From Candidatus Altimarinota bacterium (GTDB lineage: Bacteria > Patescibacteriota > Gracilibacteria > BD1-5 > UBA2023), in assembly GCA_028685185.1 (NCBI GenBank), contig JAQUEK010000001.1, positions 66,338 to 130,337 on the forward strand: a stretch of DNA of 64,000 nt, given 5' to 3'. The notes under the pieces were generated by a model. It made no database searches and was not told the DNA's origin. It was given only the letters and a program-made list of their open reading frames with translations. The translations under genes and the position numbers were made by a program. Shown one piece after another: positions 32,917 through 45,163 of the stretch (the stretch's first letter is position 1; each line of letters opens with the position of its first letter).

Positions 32917-35900
32917 ATGATAAAAAGAGAATTAACGGAAAAACAAGAAGAAATTACAGAAATAAATGAAATAAAGCCTACGACGAATCTAATATCAGAT
33001 ATTAAATCCCAGGTGGATGAGATAGAACTATACCCGAAATTCGATAAGCTTTGCGTTGAATTGGATGAGCAAGGCTCTAATTTCATTAATCTGATTGAAA
33101 AAATATCCCTTGATGTCTCTAAAATAAATCATATCTTGAATATTGAAGATGTTATTGTAGCATTTTTAAGCTATTTCAAGGAAAGATATCCTAATTTCAT
33201 GAAATTCGAATTCCCGGAAAAAATGAAAAAAATACTATTCGAAAATAATGATATTCATATTTCAAAGAAAAGATATATAGAGGTTTCCCTGCAAAAGATA
33301 CTTAATGATAATAAGATAAGATTTTATGAGCAGGTAACATTCATATTATTACTATTATGAGCCCCTGAAGGTTTCGAGCTCATGAATGATCTGAAAAACC
33401 ATTCATCTGAATGATTGAACAAAATATTGGAAATCGCCTGAGATAATATCTTGGTCAGGACATATGATATAAAAGGATATAACCTATCTGAAAAACATGA
33501 TAAGATATTGGAGATGGATCGTCTGACTCAGGAATATATACTTCTTTGTGAGACTATAAATAAAATCGCATTAAGTGAAACCACAGATATGTGAAACGAT
33601 TCCAATATATTATCCAAAGTAGCTTTTCTTGATAGCCAAATAAAACGAACCGTTAAAGAATTAGCTATCATCAATCATAAAAATGAAACCATCGATAAGC
33701 TTGAATGCATAAGATGAAAATTAAAGATAAATTTCAGTTATCTCAACAGTTCAGAAACAGGCTGAAAACCATTATCTGCAGAGGCTATATCTAGAAAGAT
33801 CAAAGAAATAAGGGATTGATTGAAGATATTCAGGAGAGTGAATTATTGAGATAATCCTAACCTGAAAAAGGAATTTTCACAGTATTGGAGGTGAAACAGT
33901 ACACTTATAAGATTAAAGTGAATCAGTGTCAATAATACGAGCGCTACCATAACTGCGAAAAAAAACAAGCTGATAAGGAAATTGATAAAGATATACAATT
34001 CAAGCAAATCAGATTCTATCACGGCAAACTCAAGCGAATTAGTGGATGATTTCATGAAAATATCAGAATCGAATTGATTCAAGGTCTCAAATTCTGAAAT
34101 AGAGACCGTGTACCATATAGTCAATTATTGCAGGCTTATTTCCAGATCAAACGATCAGAAAAATCCAGAAATAAAAAGACAGGAAAATGAGAACATTAAA
34201 AACGATATATCATGCATAGATCTGAATCTACTTATAAGGCTGGCTACTTTTCTTATCGACGAGAAGAATACATATGAGAATTTCTCATATGAGATGCATA
34301 AGATAAATACTCTGGAAGCAATAATATCAAAGATCAAGAATATAAGAATCAGGAACACTAGAGAAATTTCAGTACAGAAAGATTTAAATGAGACTCTTTT
34401 GGGAATAATAGCATACATAGAATTGAATAAGAGCAATTCTAATCTGATAATCTACTATTCAAAGATATATCTATCCATCGCATTATTATATTCCAATTAT
34501 GAGAATCATCAGATCGATGCTATCAGATATTTCAACATATTCCTTAAGACAGTTTGAGAGAAAACAGAATGATATGAAAAAGAGATAAAGGAATTCTATG
34601 ATAATATCTGAGCCAAACAATCTTCTGTAATATGAAACGATATTCGAAAATGATGAAAGATAAAGTTCTATGATATCAAGATGTACTTGGATGCAATCCA
34701 GAAGATAGAGATAATGGCCGATGTTCAGCGTCTTATAGATTCACTGCATTCAAATGACCAGAATACATTTGAAAAGATAAATGATGACTTCTCCAAACTT
34801 ATAAGCAAAAAGGTTTTTGAGGACATATGTATGATTGAGATAAAGCAGGATTGTGATAACTGCATATGAAAAATCAGGAAAGATTGTGCAAGGTGCACCA
34901 GATTCTTTAAGAAATGATGATTCCAAAGGGAAAAACTATCGCTTTCATTCTGATATAGCCTTATATTCGAATTCCCTATAACATGAGCGGAAAGGTTTTA
35001 TGATATTTTCAATAGAGAAAAGCAATTCATATCAGAAAGGTTATGAACTTTACTTTCGATAAACATAGAAAAAGAAGATCTGATAAGAACAAAATCAGAG
35101 CTTGAAAGCAAAAAAACAGAAATGGAACACAGATATTATCACAGTGAATATACATGACTGCTTAATCTTAAAAAATTAAGGGAAGATCTTTCCCAATATG
35201 ATATAGATTCTCCCGAGACCCCAAAAATATCCCTTATAAGGATAGATCTTTGAAATACATTGGAAGACATAAGAATGAATCTTTGAGAATGAAAAAGAAT
35301 GGAAATCATAATGAGTTTCATAAATGAAGTGAAAGCCAGTTTTAGTGAAGGGCTTGAAAATAATGAGCTGATATTCTACAAATTAGAGAAAAATGAATTC
35401 GCCATATTGATAAAAAATCATTCAGATCTATTTTATTATAGCGATAAGATCAAGAAGATAATCGAAAATCTATGAAATGTCTTAAATCCTTTGATATGAA
35501 TAGTTAAAGAAGATAACAATCATATTCTTGAAAAGTCCATATTTGCACTTAAAATGGCTTCCAAAAGCGTAAAAAGAATATGATTCTATGATGCCGACTA
35601 TTGACATGAGCTAAAGCTGAAATCCAATCTAGAAGATATGGAACGTGCGATAAACTGACTCAGGGATGATCTTTATGAACCATTTTTCCAATGAATAATG
35701 GATAATAAGACTTGAAAGATCGTAAAATACGAAGTTCTGGCAAGATTGAAAAATCCAGATACATGAGAATATATCTCACCATTCAGATTCATGGACCATA
35801 TCGAAAAGGCAAAAAAATGACATGAGCTTACTGTCATGATTTTCAGAAAGGCCGTAAATATAATGTTAGAGAAGGAAAACCTTGAATGAAATTATGAATT

Positions 35901-36468
35901 TTCCCAGAATATTTGATGACAAGACCTTGAAAACGAAGATTTTTTCACAAACATAAGATCGATAATAATAAAAAGCTGAATCGATCCTACAAGGATAACT
36001 TTTGAAGTATTGGAAAACATAGAGTGATATCAGTTCGTGGAACATATATGACATATTAAAAACCTTAAGGATATGTGATGTAAGAATTCCGTTGATGATC
36101 ATTGAAGCTGAAGCTCAAATGATATAACATTCTGAATCTATATAGATGCGCTTTGAGATGAATATTTTCCCGAATATGTAAAGATAGACAGGTGAATGAT
36201 AGAAAAACTTGTAACCGTAGACCGCGAACATTGAGAAGCTATAAGAAATGAGAAAGCGATAGCAAGGCTGAAAAATATGGTAAATAATATAAGAGATCAG
36301 AGTAAAATAGCAGGTGCTGATACTAAAATCATCGCCGAATACATTGAAAATAAGTTTGTTCAAGAGATAATAGATGAACTGTGAATAGAATATTCTCAAT
36401 GATTCCTATTCTCTAAGCCTGCAAGCTCAACACATGAAGCAAGCTCAAATTGAAGTAAATGAGAATAA
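32917..36468 (+). CDS. Large degenerate GGDEF-EAL domain protein
   Basis: 1183 residues, no signal peptide or membrane helix. The first 650 residues are helical with no family recognised. A Cys patch follows (CDNCIGKIRKDCARCTRF, about residue 645), then a GAF-like stretch (LSLSFGYSLIFEFPITGAER). About residue 745 begins a degenerate GGDEF domain (YTGLLNLKKLREDL, ISLIRIDLGN, FYKLEKNEFAIL) in which GGDEF reads EKNEF, so no cyclase is expected. The C-terminal EAL domain (about 925-1170) keeps EVLARL, ITFEVLENIE, NSVDDHGSGSSN, YVKIDRGMIE, IIAEYIENKFVQEII and YSQGFLFSKP. Those are the residues used for metal and cyclic-di-GMP hydrolysis, so a phosphodiesterase is plausible. Nearly every glycine is TGA. 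Confidence 0.85.
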
Positions 36469-36469
36469 T

Positions 36470-37627
36470 TTATACCCCTATCTCTTTATTGATGCTCAGA
36501 TAATTCCTTATATCCATCTCTAATACCTTTTTAGTGTCACTATCTATTTTTCATGCAGACTGATCATCTCTTGATTTTATTATTCATTTCTTCAGCTGAT
36601 AATTTATAATGCTTTCTTTTGTCTGTAATCAGAAAATAGCCGTATCCTTAGATTCAAAATATCAAAGCAGCTTCAATGTTTTCTGGAGTTTTCTTACATG
36701 TACTCATATTTCTCCTGTCTTCGGACTTCAGAAACTGGAAACGATTTGCTCTGATTTCTTTGAAATCATTGATATCTCCTTTTGCTTTTCCAACTCATCT
36801 TTTTTCCTTTCTTGTGCTTTTGCCATGTAGAAATTATAGCTTCTCTTAAGTGTATCTTTCGTTTTCGGTCAGAAATATCAAGCTTCCTTATCGAAGCTGG
36901 ATTTTATAAGATCATTGCTTATCTGAAAATCTGCAATCGCATCTATAAGTATCCTGGAATATTTTCAATCTATCTCTGAATCATAGAAAGATAGGTTTTT
37001 CAACATTTCCTGTATCTTCCTTATTTCAGATTCCGGAGTATTCTTTCATATCTTATCTGGAATAGTATCGGCTTCATATGAAGGTTTCAAGCTTATGTTT
37101 GTCTTATTTTTCAATGAAGCCAGATTTATTCATCATGCTTTAAAATTTTCCAGATCAATCAGCGGATAATTTCAAATATCTCCATTTTCCAAGGTTTTTC
37201 AATATACTTCCCTTTTTCACCATGTCAGCGCCTTTTTCAGTCAGTCTTCTCAATATCACATCCAGATATCTATCCTATCTCAATCATATCCCCTAGATCA
37301 TGATCAGACGATAGCTCATCATCTGTCATCAACTGTTCAGACTCAAACTCAGCTAAGAAATATCTTCGTTCAGAAAGAATAGTTCTTGGGTGCAGCAAGC
37401 ATTCAAGGATATACCCCTTTTCATGAAGCTCATCTGATTCATTGTCAGTTAAGTATTATATCCGATTCATAATTTCATCTAAGATAAAAAGCCTGATTCG
37501 GAACGGGAGAATAGTAAGCGGTGACTATGAATTTTCTAAGCTCGCTGGGATTTTGTGCAGAGGCAAAAGCTGAAGCATTTGAGAGACATGATACCAATAG
37601 GATAATGTAGGTTATTTTCGCTTTCAT
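36470..37627 (-). CDS. Exported 3D-domain protein with peptidoglycan-binding repeats
   Basis: 385 residues. Signal peptide MKAKITYIILLVSCLSNASA is followed by FASAQNP. The 3D domain (about residues 30-140) shows FIVTAYYSPVPNQ, GTVDDRGGAIVGSGS and RIDIWMGYGEDGLKKAL, with the three conserved Asp that name the fold; it is related to MltA-type double-psi barrels of lytic transglycosylases and resuscitation factors. Two PG_binding_1-like segments follow (EIRKIQEMLKNLSFYDSEID and VHVRKLQKTLKLLGYFESKD). It probably binds or cuts peptidoglycan outside the membrane. Its stop lies one base from the convergent EAL gene stop. Confidence 0.87.
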
Positions 37628-37759
37628 TTTATTTTTGTTTAAGTTATGCATCAAGTCTAACATATTATGGAATGTTCAGACAAATAAATAGGTATTTACC
37701 TTTCTGTAATATATTTTATAAGATAATTTTAAGTGTTATTGCCGATTGGAAATATTTGA

Positions 37760-37793
37760 ATAAAAAAGCTCCCATTTTCAAATGGAAGCTCGA
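37760..37793 (-). terminator. Terminator after the 37811 gene
   Basis: AGCT-CCATTT, loop TC, AAATGG-AGCT with one mismatch; six Ts follow on the minus strand. Confidence 0.75.
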
Positions 37794-37810
37794 GGCAAAG
37801 AAACGAGGCA

Positions 37811-38185
37811 TTATTTCTTGTTTATTGTTTCAAGGATTTTCTGGATATCCTGACTTGATATCTTTATATCCTGTGTCTTGTTAGGATTTGCAGCGCTTTC
37901 CGGCAATTGATTCACACCATTTTTCGGGATTGATATGTTTCATAGTATATCCCCGACCATAGGCGTGACTATTCCTGTGATGGATTCCCTGAATTTTGAT
38001 GTGACCTTGTCTGTTATTCCTGAATTCATTCACGAAAAGAAGGAATATCACATGAATAATATGAAAAGAAAGAATGAAATCTTTATTATTCAATATATAA
38101 ACGCCACTCTAGCCTGATTTCTGAGCTTCTTAAATATATAATCTATTTTCTCCGCATCAGTCATATATTCCTTATCTGAAAACAT
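37811..38185 (-). CDS. Small single-pass membrane protein
   Basis: 124 residues, no family recognised. MFSDKEYMTDAEKIDYIFKK is a charged cytosolic head, then one membrane helix (FIYGIIKISFFLFILFMGYS, about residues 35-55), a Thr/Ser/Gly-rich segment (GMNSGITDKVTSKFRESITG) and a short C-terminal helix (SQDIQKILETINKK). It diverges from the flippase gene. Confidence 0.7.
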
Positions 38186-38350
38186 AATTTTATCATGATG
38201 AAATAAACAGGAATATGATAATGGATTTATATCATTTTCAAAATTAATTTTCTTATGAAAAAATACATGGTTTAATAGCTAATTAAAGATATTTAAGTTG
38301 TATTTATTATTTTTTAAATATAATGGCGGCGTTAATAATTAGCCGAAAAA

Positions 38351-39892
38351 ATGTTAAATTCCAAAGAATCTTTAAGCGAAAAATTTATAAAAAGAGGTTT
38401 CTGGCTTTATCTCTTCTCTTTCATTGTCTGACCGGTCGGATATATAATAAAAATCATACTTTCAAATGATCTGTCGGTTGAGGAAATCTGAATACTATAT
38501 TGAATAGTAAGCCTTGTTGTATTGCTTACTGTCTATCATGATCTCTGATTGACTGAAGCATTGAATTTTTTCCTTCCGAAATACATAGTTGAAAATGATT
38601 ATGATAAATTCAAATCAGCTTTGGCATATGCTCTTCTTGCACAGATACCAACAAGCATATTCATATGATCCGTGCTATTCTTCTCTTCTGAATATCTTTC
38701 AGTTCATTATTTCAATGCCTGAAAAATTGCATATGAGGCTCAGTATGCACTACAGATATTTTGTTTGTTTTTCATATGAATGAATCTTTATTCCATTCTC
38801 AGCACAGTATATTGAGCGACTCAGAATACCAAATACCAGAAATGAACCGAATTCGTAAGGATGCTTTCCATATTAGCTTTCACTGTCATGTTTTGGTATT
38901 CCTGAATGTGAACTCTGATAAACTATTCCTGGACCTGGATATTAGGCCTTGTTTTCTGAATATTATTCAGCTATAACCTGTTTTATAGGAAATATTACAT
39001 TCCATACCTGAAATCTGCAAAGATATATTTCGACAAGAAGCTTTTCTTTGAGATCTTCTCATATGCGCTATGGGTTTTATTGGCAGTGAATGTATGAACC
39101 ATACTGAGCCAAGTTGATATGCAGCTTATAATCTATATTCTCGGGCCTCGGGATGCATGATACTATACGAACTATCTTAGCATAATATGAATACCTTTCC
39201 TTGTGGTTACACCTATAATAGGATTCCTTTTCCCTGTTATCTCCGAACTTAATTCAAACTGAAACACCGAAAAGATAACAGTCATAAAATCGATATTCTA
39301 TAAGTATTTCTGAGTAATCGCATTGGTGATATCATGATTCATGCTTGTTTTCTGAGAGCAGATCGCATACGTGCTATTTTGAGAGAAATTCAGATTTTCA
39401 TGAATAATACTTCAATATTGAGCGATATTCCTGATATTCAATTTCTTGCTGCAGATAAATTTTCAGATACTAGGATGAGTATGAAGAGTGAAAGAAAGGG
39501 TTAAGATATTATGAGTCTGACTTCTTTTTAATATCCCGCTAAACCTGATACTGATATTCTATTTCAGGCAGTTTTGAATGTGAACGGTCTGATCCAGCCT
39601 TGCTGTCTGATTAAGCTGGATACCTATTTTCTATCTAAGTCACAGAGCAACTTCTGTGTATAAAGCAAAATTCGACTACAGGTTTTTCCTGAAGAACCTT
39701 TTTCTAGCGTGAATATTGAATCTTATTATGTACAAGCTTGTACTTCCTTATTTCTGATTTGCAGACAGGATAAACAACTTTATTTTGATTTTATTTATTC
39801 TGTTTTTATATATAATCACAATAGCTCTGTTCAACCAAAATGAGTTCAGATTATTCATAAAGGAACTGAAGAATCTTAGACAGAAACAATAA
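38351..39892 (+). CDS. Wzx-like oligosaccharide flippase
   Basis: 513 residues with about 14 hydrophobic segments, in the MATE/Wzx (polysaccharide_synt) fold. KFIKRGFWLYLFSFIVGPVG starts the first helix pair, then ALAYALLAQIPTSIFIG, ALWVLLAVNVGTILSQVDMQ with the family-like membrane Asp/Gln, and PIIGFLFPVISELNSNGNTE. It should flip lipid-linked sugars across the membrane. It lies 21 bp before the giant GT-C-like gene, and the phosphohexomutase follows, forming a three-gene glycan operon. Most glycines are TGA. Confidence 0.85.
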
Positions 39893-39913
39893 TTTATTTA
39901 TAATCCTAATAAT

Positions 39914-42900
39914 ATGATTTATCTATTGAATTTATTATCTTTAGTAGTGATAGGATTCACTTTCATAATACAATATTACAAGGTAGGTTTCCATAATGAA
40001 TCCTCAGCCTGATATTCAGTATATTTTTCTGCAGTCCTGGTGTCTTATGTCATATATAAGATCATCAAGCTTAAAGTAAACAAACAGAAGGTTTCATTCT
40101 CCCCCGCTTGAATGCTCTGATATTTCCTACTTCATCTCCTGATACTATGTATTGTATATTTCAATATAATTGAAACCGGATGAAGCATCATATTATTCAC
40201 AAAGATCGTTTCATACCTGTTCTTACCGATAGCTATAACCTTGATATCCTACAGCTTCTCACAAAAGATGCTTGATATGATACCGTCTTTCAATAAAGAA
40301 GACAGCAGTTTCAGATTTCTGATATCATTATGACTATGATTCACTCTTTTTTTAACATCGGTTGTCATATTCGGTAGCATGTGATTTTATAACGCTTGGG
40401 CTGTATTCTGAATATTGACTGTATTCTGAATAATTTCATATAAAGAGATATACTCAAATATAAAACTTTTCTTCACTAAAAGGTTCGAAATCGATAACCA
40501 TGATTTCAATTCAGACATAACAAGACAGATCAACCTATATCTTCTATCGACTGAGTTCCTTTACATATTCATGACCTTTCTTATCTGAGTCGCTTTCATA
40601 AATATAGTAAGGCCAATGCCAATATGATGGGATGATCTGTGAGCATACATGAATTTTCCTAAAATAATGGCTTATAATTGAGAGATACTCAAATGAACAT
40701 CTATAATGGCATGGCAGACTCTGACATGAATCGGCTTCATGTTCAATAGTGCTCCGCAAGCTTTTTTCCTTAATCAGATATGATGAATATTATCGATAAT
40801 CGTAATAATCCTATCTCTATGATCACTAACAAGAACCAATAAAAAGACTTTCATAAATCTTCCGTTTTTAGGTGCAGCAATGTTTTACGCTATGCCAATG
40901 GTGATTTTTGAACAAGCAAAGGATATGAAGCTTGATCCTGGATTATTCTTCATAAGCGTGATTTCAATATACTGAATGATCCATCTGTTTCTGAAATATC
41001 TTTGATATGAAGAAGAGGAGTTTTCAACCGCAAAAAAAGACATGATATATGAGAATGAATGAAATTGAATATTTTCTCTTGTTTTCTCCAAGATAAAATC
41101 AGTATTCAAATCTGAAAGCTGAGATTCTAAATTGTTCGAAAAAAAGGATTATCTGATCCTGCTTCTCATAATATGAATAATAACAGGTTTTGCGTTCACT
41201 ATAAAATTCACATCGCTAATGCTCATACTATGACTGATCGGTATAATATTTTATGCTAAGCTAGGTTTTTCATGATTCCTCTGATATTTCTTCCTATTCC
41301 TATGAGTTTTCACGAAACTCAGATTATGGGATTATCTGAACATAAATTATCCTAAGGAAAACGTAAGCCTTATCAATAATATATCCTATTGAACGATATT
41401 CATTGCTCTTGCGCTTTTCATATATACATTCTATAAATACAAGATTGAATCATTCAAGAAAGCATTCTTATTGACTCTTGTGTTTGTCTTCTGAATATTT
41501 CTTGCAGTTTCACCTTGGCTTATAAAAAATTCCATCGAGTCATATCCTGATATAAATATCTGAAGCATACTTAACGGTAAGATAAAATTGAATTATTGAG
41601 ATTATTCAAAAATATATTCAAGCGAGGAATTGTTAAAAATCAATCAAAAGAATGTCTTTCAGGCTACCACTTCAAGCTGAAAAACCCAAAATGAGGACTT
41701 ATGAAGATATTTCTGATATGAAGATTGAATAAATAATTATCTTAAGCTTCCGTATAATCTTACCATGCAAAGAAATCAGGCTTGAGAATATACCGAGATA
41801 ACATATATATTCCTTGCGCTGATTCCTATTATTTTCTTGTTCCTTTTCTATAAGAGCATCTGGTGAAGCATTTGAATATTTCTTGCAATATTATTGGAGC
41901 TTATGTATTTTGTTATACCTTTAAGCTGAGATAAGATCACTCTATTCTTCGCTACACAAAACCTTCCATTCTGATATCTTTATATAATCCTTGCTTTCCT
42001 TATACCATTGGCATATTTCCTATATTCTCTCAAAAATGACAAATTAAGTCAGGTATTCAAGCTAAATATGGTTTTCTCAACTTTATACGGACTGATATTC
42101 GTAATTGCAGCATATTGAATAGTTTGGTATGGTATCGCGATATATTTCTCATTTATACTGATGATAATAATCGCCTGATCATATATGACACAGCAAGAAA
42201 AAGATGCATGAGACAATCTCATAAAGTTTTTCTGAAGCATTGTCTTTTTCGGTATCATCTGATTTTATTTCATGAATTCTTCGATTCCTCATTGATTCAA
42301 TAATCTTAAGGCCGCAGGATTCGAAACATTCAAGAATTGAACTATTAACCAGGAAGAATGAATCTTTAACAGCCATCCTGATTATTTCGCGATACTATGA
42401 GAACTGAACATCAAAGATCATAAAAAATTGGTCAATGATGAACTATCCTCAATAAAAAATGACATATTGAAAAAGATCATTTCATCAAATCTATGAGAAG
42501 ACAGAAGCATATGAAGACTTGAATTCATACTTAAACAGATTGATAGCGCAGATCTGTCAAAACTCAATATAGATAACAATGCTCAGTTATCTATAAGAAA
42601 TGAGGCAAATCTAATTCTGAACGATTTATATAAGAATGTATTATATCCGCCTTCAGATAATCAGAACACCGCTTGAATATATAGAATATGAACTTTCCTT
42701 ACATATTTCATATCAAACAACAGAACTAGATATCTGGATGATAGCCTTATATTTGATTTCGATAAATACTACTATGATGAAAATCCTGAAAAAACCATAG
42801 ACAGGATGAAGAAGATGTGACTCAATTATCTTCTTGTTGATCTTAATGCCGCAACGATAGACAAAGATCCTAGACATGATCTGACAAGAAGGTTTGAAAA

Positions 42901-43249
42901 CCTGTTGAAGACTTTCAAAAGCTCTCGTCTCGAACTGGTGCAGACAGACAGTATATGCCTTAAAATAGCATTAGAGGAAAGAAATGAGAATTATATGATG
43001 ATAGGTTGAGTGAACTATGAATCATATACCTCAAGCTGAGAAATGAATAGATGACAGAAACAGCTGGCCTGCTATAATCATATATTGGATTTATTGAAAA
43101 ACAATAAGGTAAATGAATCTTCATATAATTATCTATTACCATTAGCATGATATATAGAAAGAAATAAACCGAAAGATCAAAATGAATATCTTCAGATTTT
43201 CCAGACTTATGTAAGCCATTGATGGTTAGCTTTATTTAAGATAAAATAA
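39914..43249 (+). CDS. Giant multi-pass membrane protein, probable GT-C-type glycosyltransferase
   Basis: 1111 residues. Roughly 20 membrane helices fill residues 1-760. The C-terminal 340 residues are soluble and probably outside: SIGRLEFILKQIDS, AGIYRIGTFLTYFISNNRTR, then MKKMGLNYLLVDLNAATIDK and DPRHDLTRRFENLLKTFKSS. That last region resembles the C-terminal domain of STT3/PMT-like proteins in candidate-phyla bacteria, where a nascent lipid-linked sugar is moved to protein or polymer. Catalytic Asp residues in the first outer loop cannot be fixed by eye. Flanking flippase and sugar-phosphate mutase support a glycan role. Confidence 0.65.
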
Positions 43250-43270
43250 TAATATTTTAAGATCAGCACT

Positions 43271-44617
43271 ATGAACTTAGACGTTTTAAGCAAGTCATAT
43301 GATATAAGATGAGTATACCCGACAGAAATAGATGAGGCTCTATATTATGAGATATGAATGGGTTTCTGAAAACTTATGGATAACTCGAATTTCGCCGTAT
43401 GATATGATGCCAGATTATCCTGAGAATCTTTAAAAGACGCTTTGATACAATGAATACTAGATTCTTGAAACAATGTTTTCGATATCTGACTCTGCTCTAC
43501 CGATATGATATATTTCTCTTCAGGTTTCTATGATGATATCGACGTTTGAATCATGATAACAGCAAGCCATAATCCAAAAGAATATAATTGATTGAAATCT
43601 TGTCTGAAATTCGCCGTTCCTATAAATATGAAGGATTTTTCAAAAGAACTTATTGATTTCATTGAAAATGGCAACAAACAGATAAGAGAGAAGAAATGAA
43701 CATACATAGAAAAGGATATTTTAGATGATTGGATAAACCACATCTTGAGCTTTATAGATATAAAAAACATAAAGCCGTTGAAGATAGTTGCTGATGCGTG
43801 AAATTGAGTTGCCTGAGTTTTTATGGAAAAATTAGCGGAAAGACTATGAATAGATATGATTCCTCTTTATTTTGAGGCAGATTGAAATTTTCCGAACCAT
43901 CATCCTAATCCGATAGAACGTGAAAATATGCAAGATCTGTTAAATAAGGTGATAAGCGAGAATGCCGATCTATGAGTTGCTTTTGACTGAGATGCTGACA
44001 GGATGTATATATGCGATGAAAAATGAGATATCTGGTCATGAACCATAACAACAGCCATGATAGCGAAGACCATTCTTCAAAAAAATCCATGAAAGAAAAT
44101 TGTCTATAATACCGTAAGCTGAAAAATCGTTTCTGAAACCATAGAATCAAGCTGATGAATCTGAATAAAAGAAAAGGTAGGACATGTATACATAAAAGAA
44201 ACCATGAAGAAAGATCCTGATATAGTTTTCGCATGAGAGCATTCATGACACTATTTCTTCCAAAATAACTGGAACGCTGACAGCTGAGTAATAGCATTTG
44301 CGATTGTGCTGGAATTGATATGCAATGAAAATAAGAAGAGCTCTGAAATAAAAGAAGAATTCGATGTTTATCATGCGATAGATGAAATAAATTCAAAAGT
44401 GAATGATGTAAAACAGAAGATTTCAGAACTGAAAGATATATACAAGGATTGAAAGATCGAAGAGAATGATTGATTAACAGTGATTTTCAATGATTTCTGG
44501 TTCAATGTAAGACCATCATCAAATGAACCTTTATTAAGGCTTAATGTTGAAGCTATAAGTAAAGATTTAGCTAAAGAGAAGGAAAAAGAAATTCTGGAAA
44601 TCATAAGGAAGATATAA
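43271..44617 (+). CDS. Phosphomannomutase/phosphoglucomutase
   Basis: 448 residues, alpha-D-phosphohexomutase family. The phosphoserine loop is MITASHNPKEYNG, the Mg-binding loop is VAFDGDADRMYI, the sugar-binding loop FAGEHSGHYFF and the phosphate-binding loop RPSSNEPLLRL. All four active-site segments are intact. It makes mannose-1-P or glucose-1-P for nucleotide sugars, feeding the flippase and transferase encoded just upstream (21 bp). Confidence 0.94.
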
Positions 44618-44744
44618 ATCGATAAGTTCATTAAATTAACTTTTAGCAAAGATAAGTTGGTACAATGATTTTCGATATTGATAAAATTTTCAATTTTTTA
44701 AGAAATATGATAAAGTTATATCGAATCAATTAAAAAAAGAAAAA

Positions 44745-45163
44745 ATGGACACCAAAAAAAGGATTCGAAAGAATCTATAAGCTTTACATCGACAGACTTA
44801 TCACAAGTAATAGCTAAAGAATATCCGAAAGCGGTCACTATTTTTGAAAAGGTTTGGTCAAATATAAAGGATAAGCCAGGTAAAAAGCTTCTGCTTAAAA
44901 ATAGAGATAAGTTTATGCCTAATATCTTGGTTTTATTTTTTCTCGAAGAAAGCTCAAAGCTTGATATGCAAAGCTATGATAATGAAGAATCGATGATATA
45001 CAGAACATTGACAGAATTATGAATATGACATTTTTATGAGGATTTTTCAACAATCCTAAAAGAACAGTTCTTATGAAAAAACCAATCGGCAGAAATAAAT
45101 GATCTTATATTGAATACATGAGATAATGTCTCTTTACTGATGTGAAACAACATGCAAAACTAG
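44745..45163 (+). CDS. Unrecognised protein needing a -1 shift at an A7 run
   Basis: From ATG 44745 frame 0 gives only 11 codons before TAA (44778-44780). The -1 frame, entered at the A-run 44754-44760 (A AAA AAA G heptamer), continues as KDSKESISFTSTDLSQVIAK, then FEKVWSNIKDKPGKKLLLKN and ESMIYRTLTELGIGHFYEDF to TAG 45161-45163. One extra A would give a clean 139-residue frame. So this is programmed or polymerase slippage, a real frameshift, or a sequencing indel. The product is helical, soluble and of unknown function. Its stop overlaps the convergent kinase stop. Confidence 0.6.

Noticed and set aside
43905-44649. Minus-strand frames of 163 and 92 codons
   Set aside because: Antisense to the phosphohexomutase, whose four active-site loops are all intact on the plus strand.
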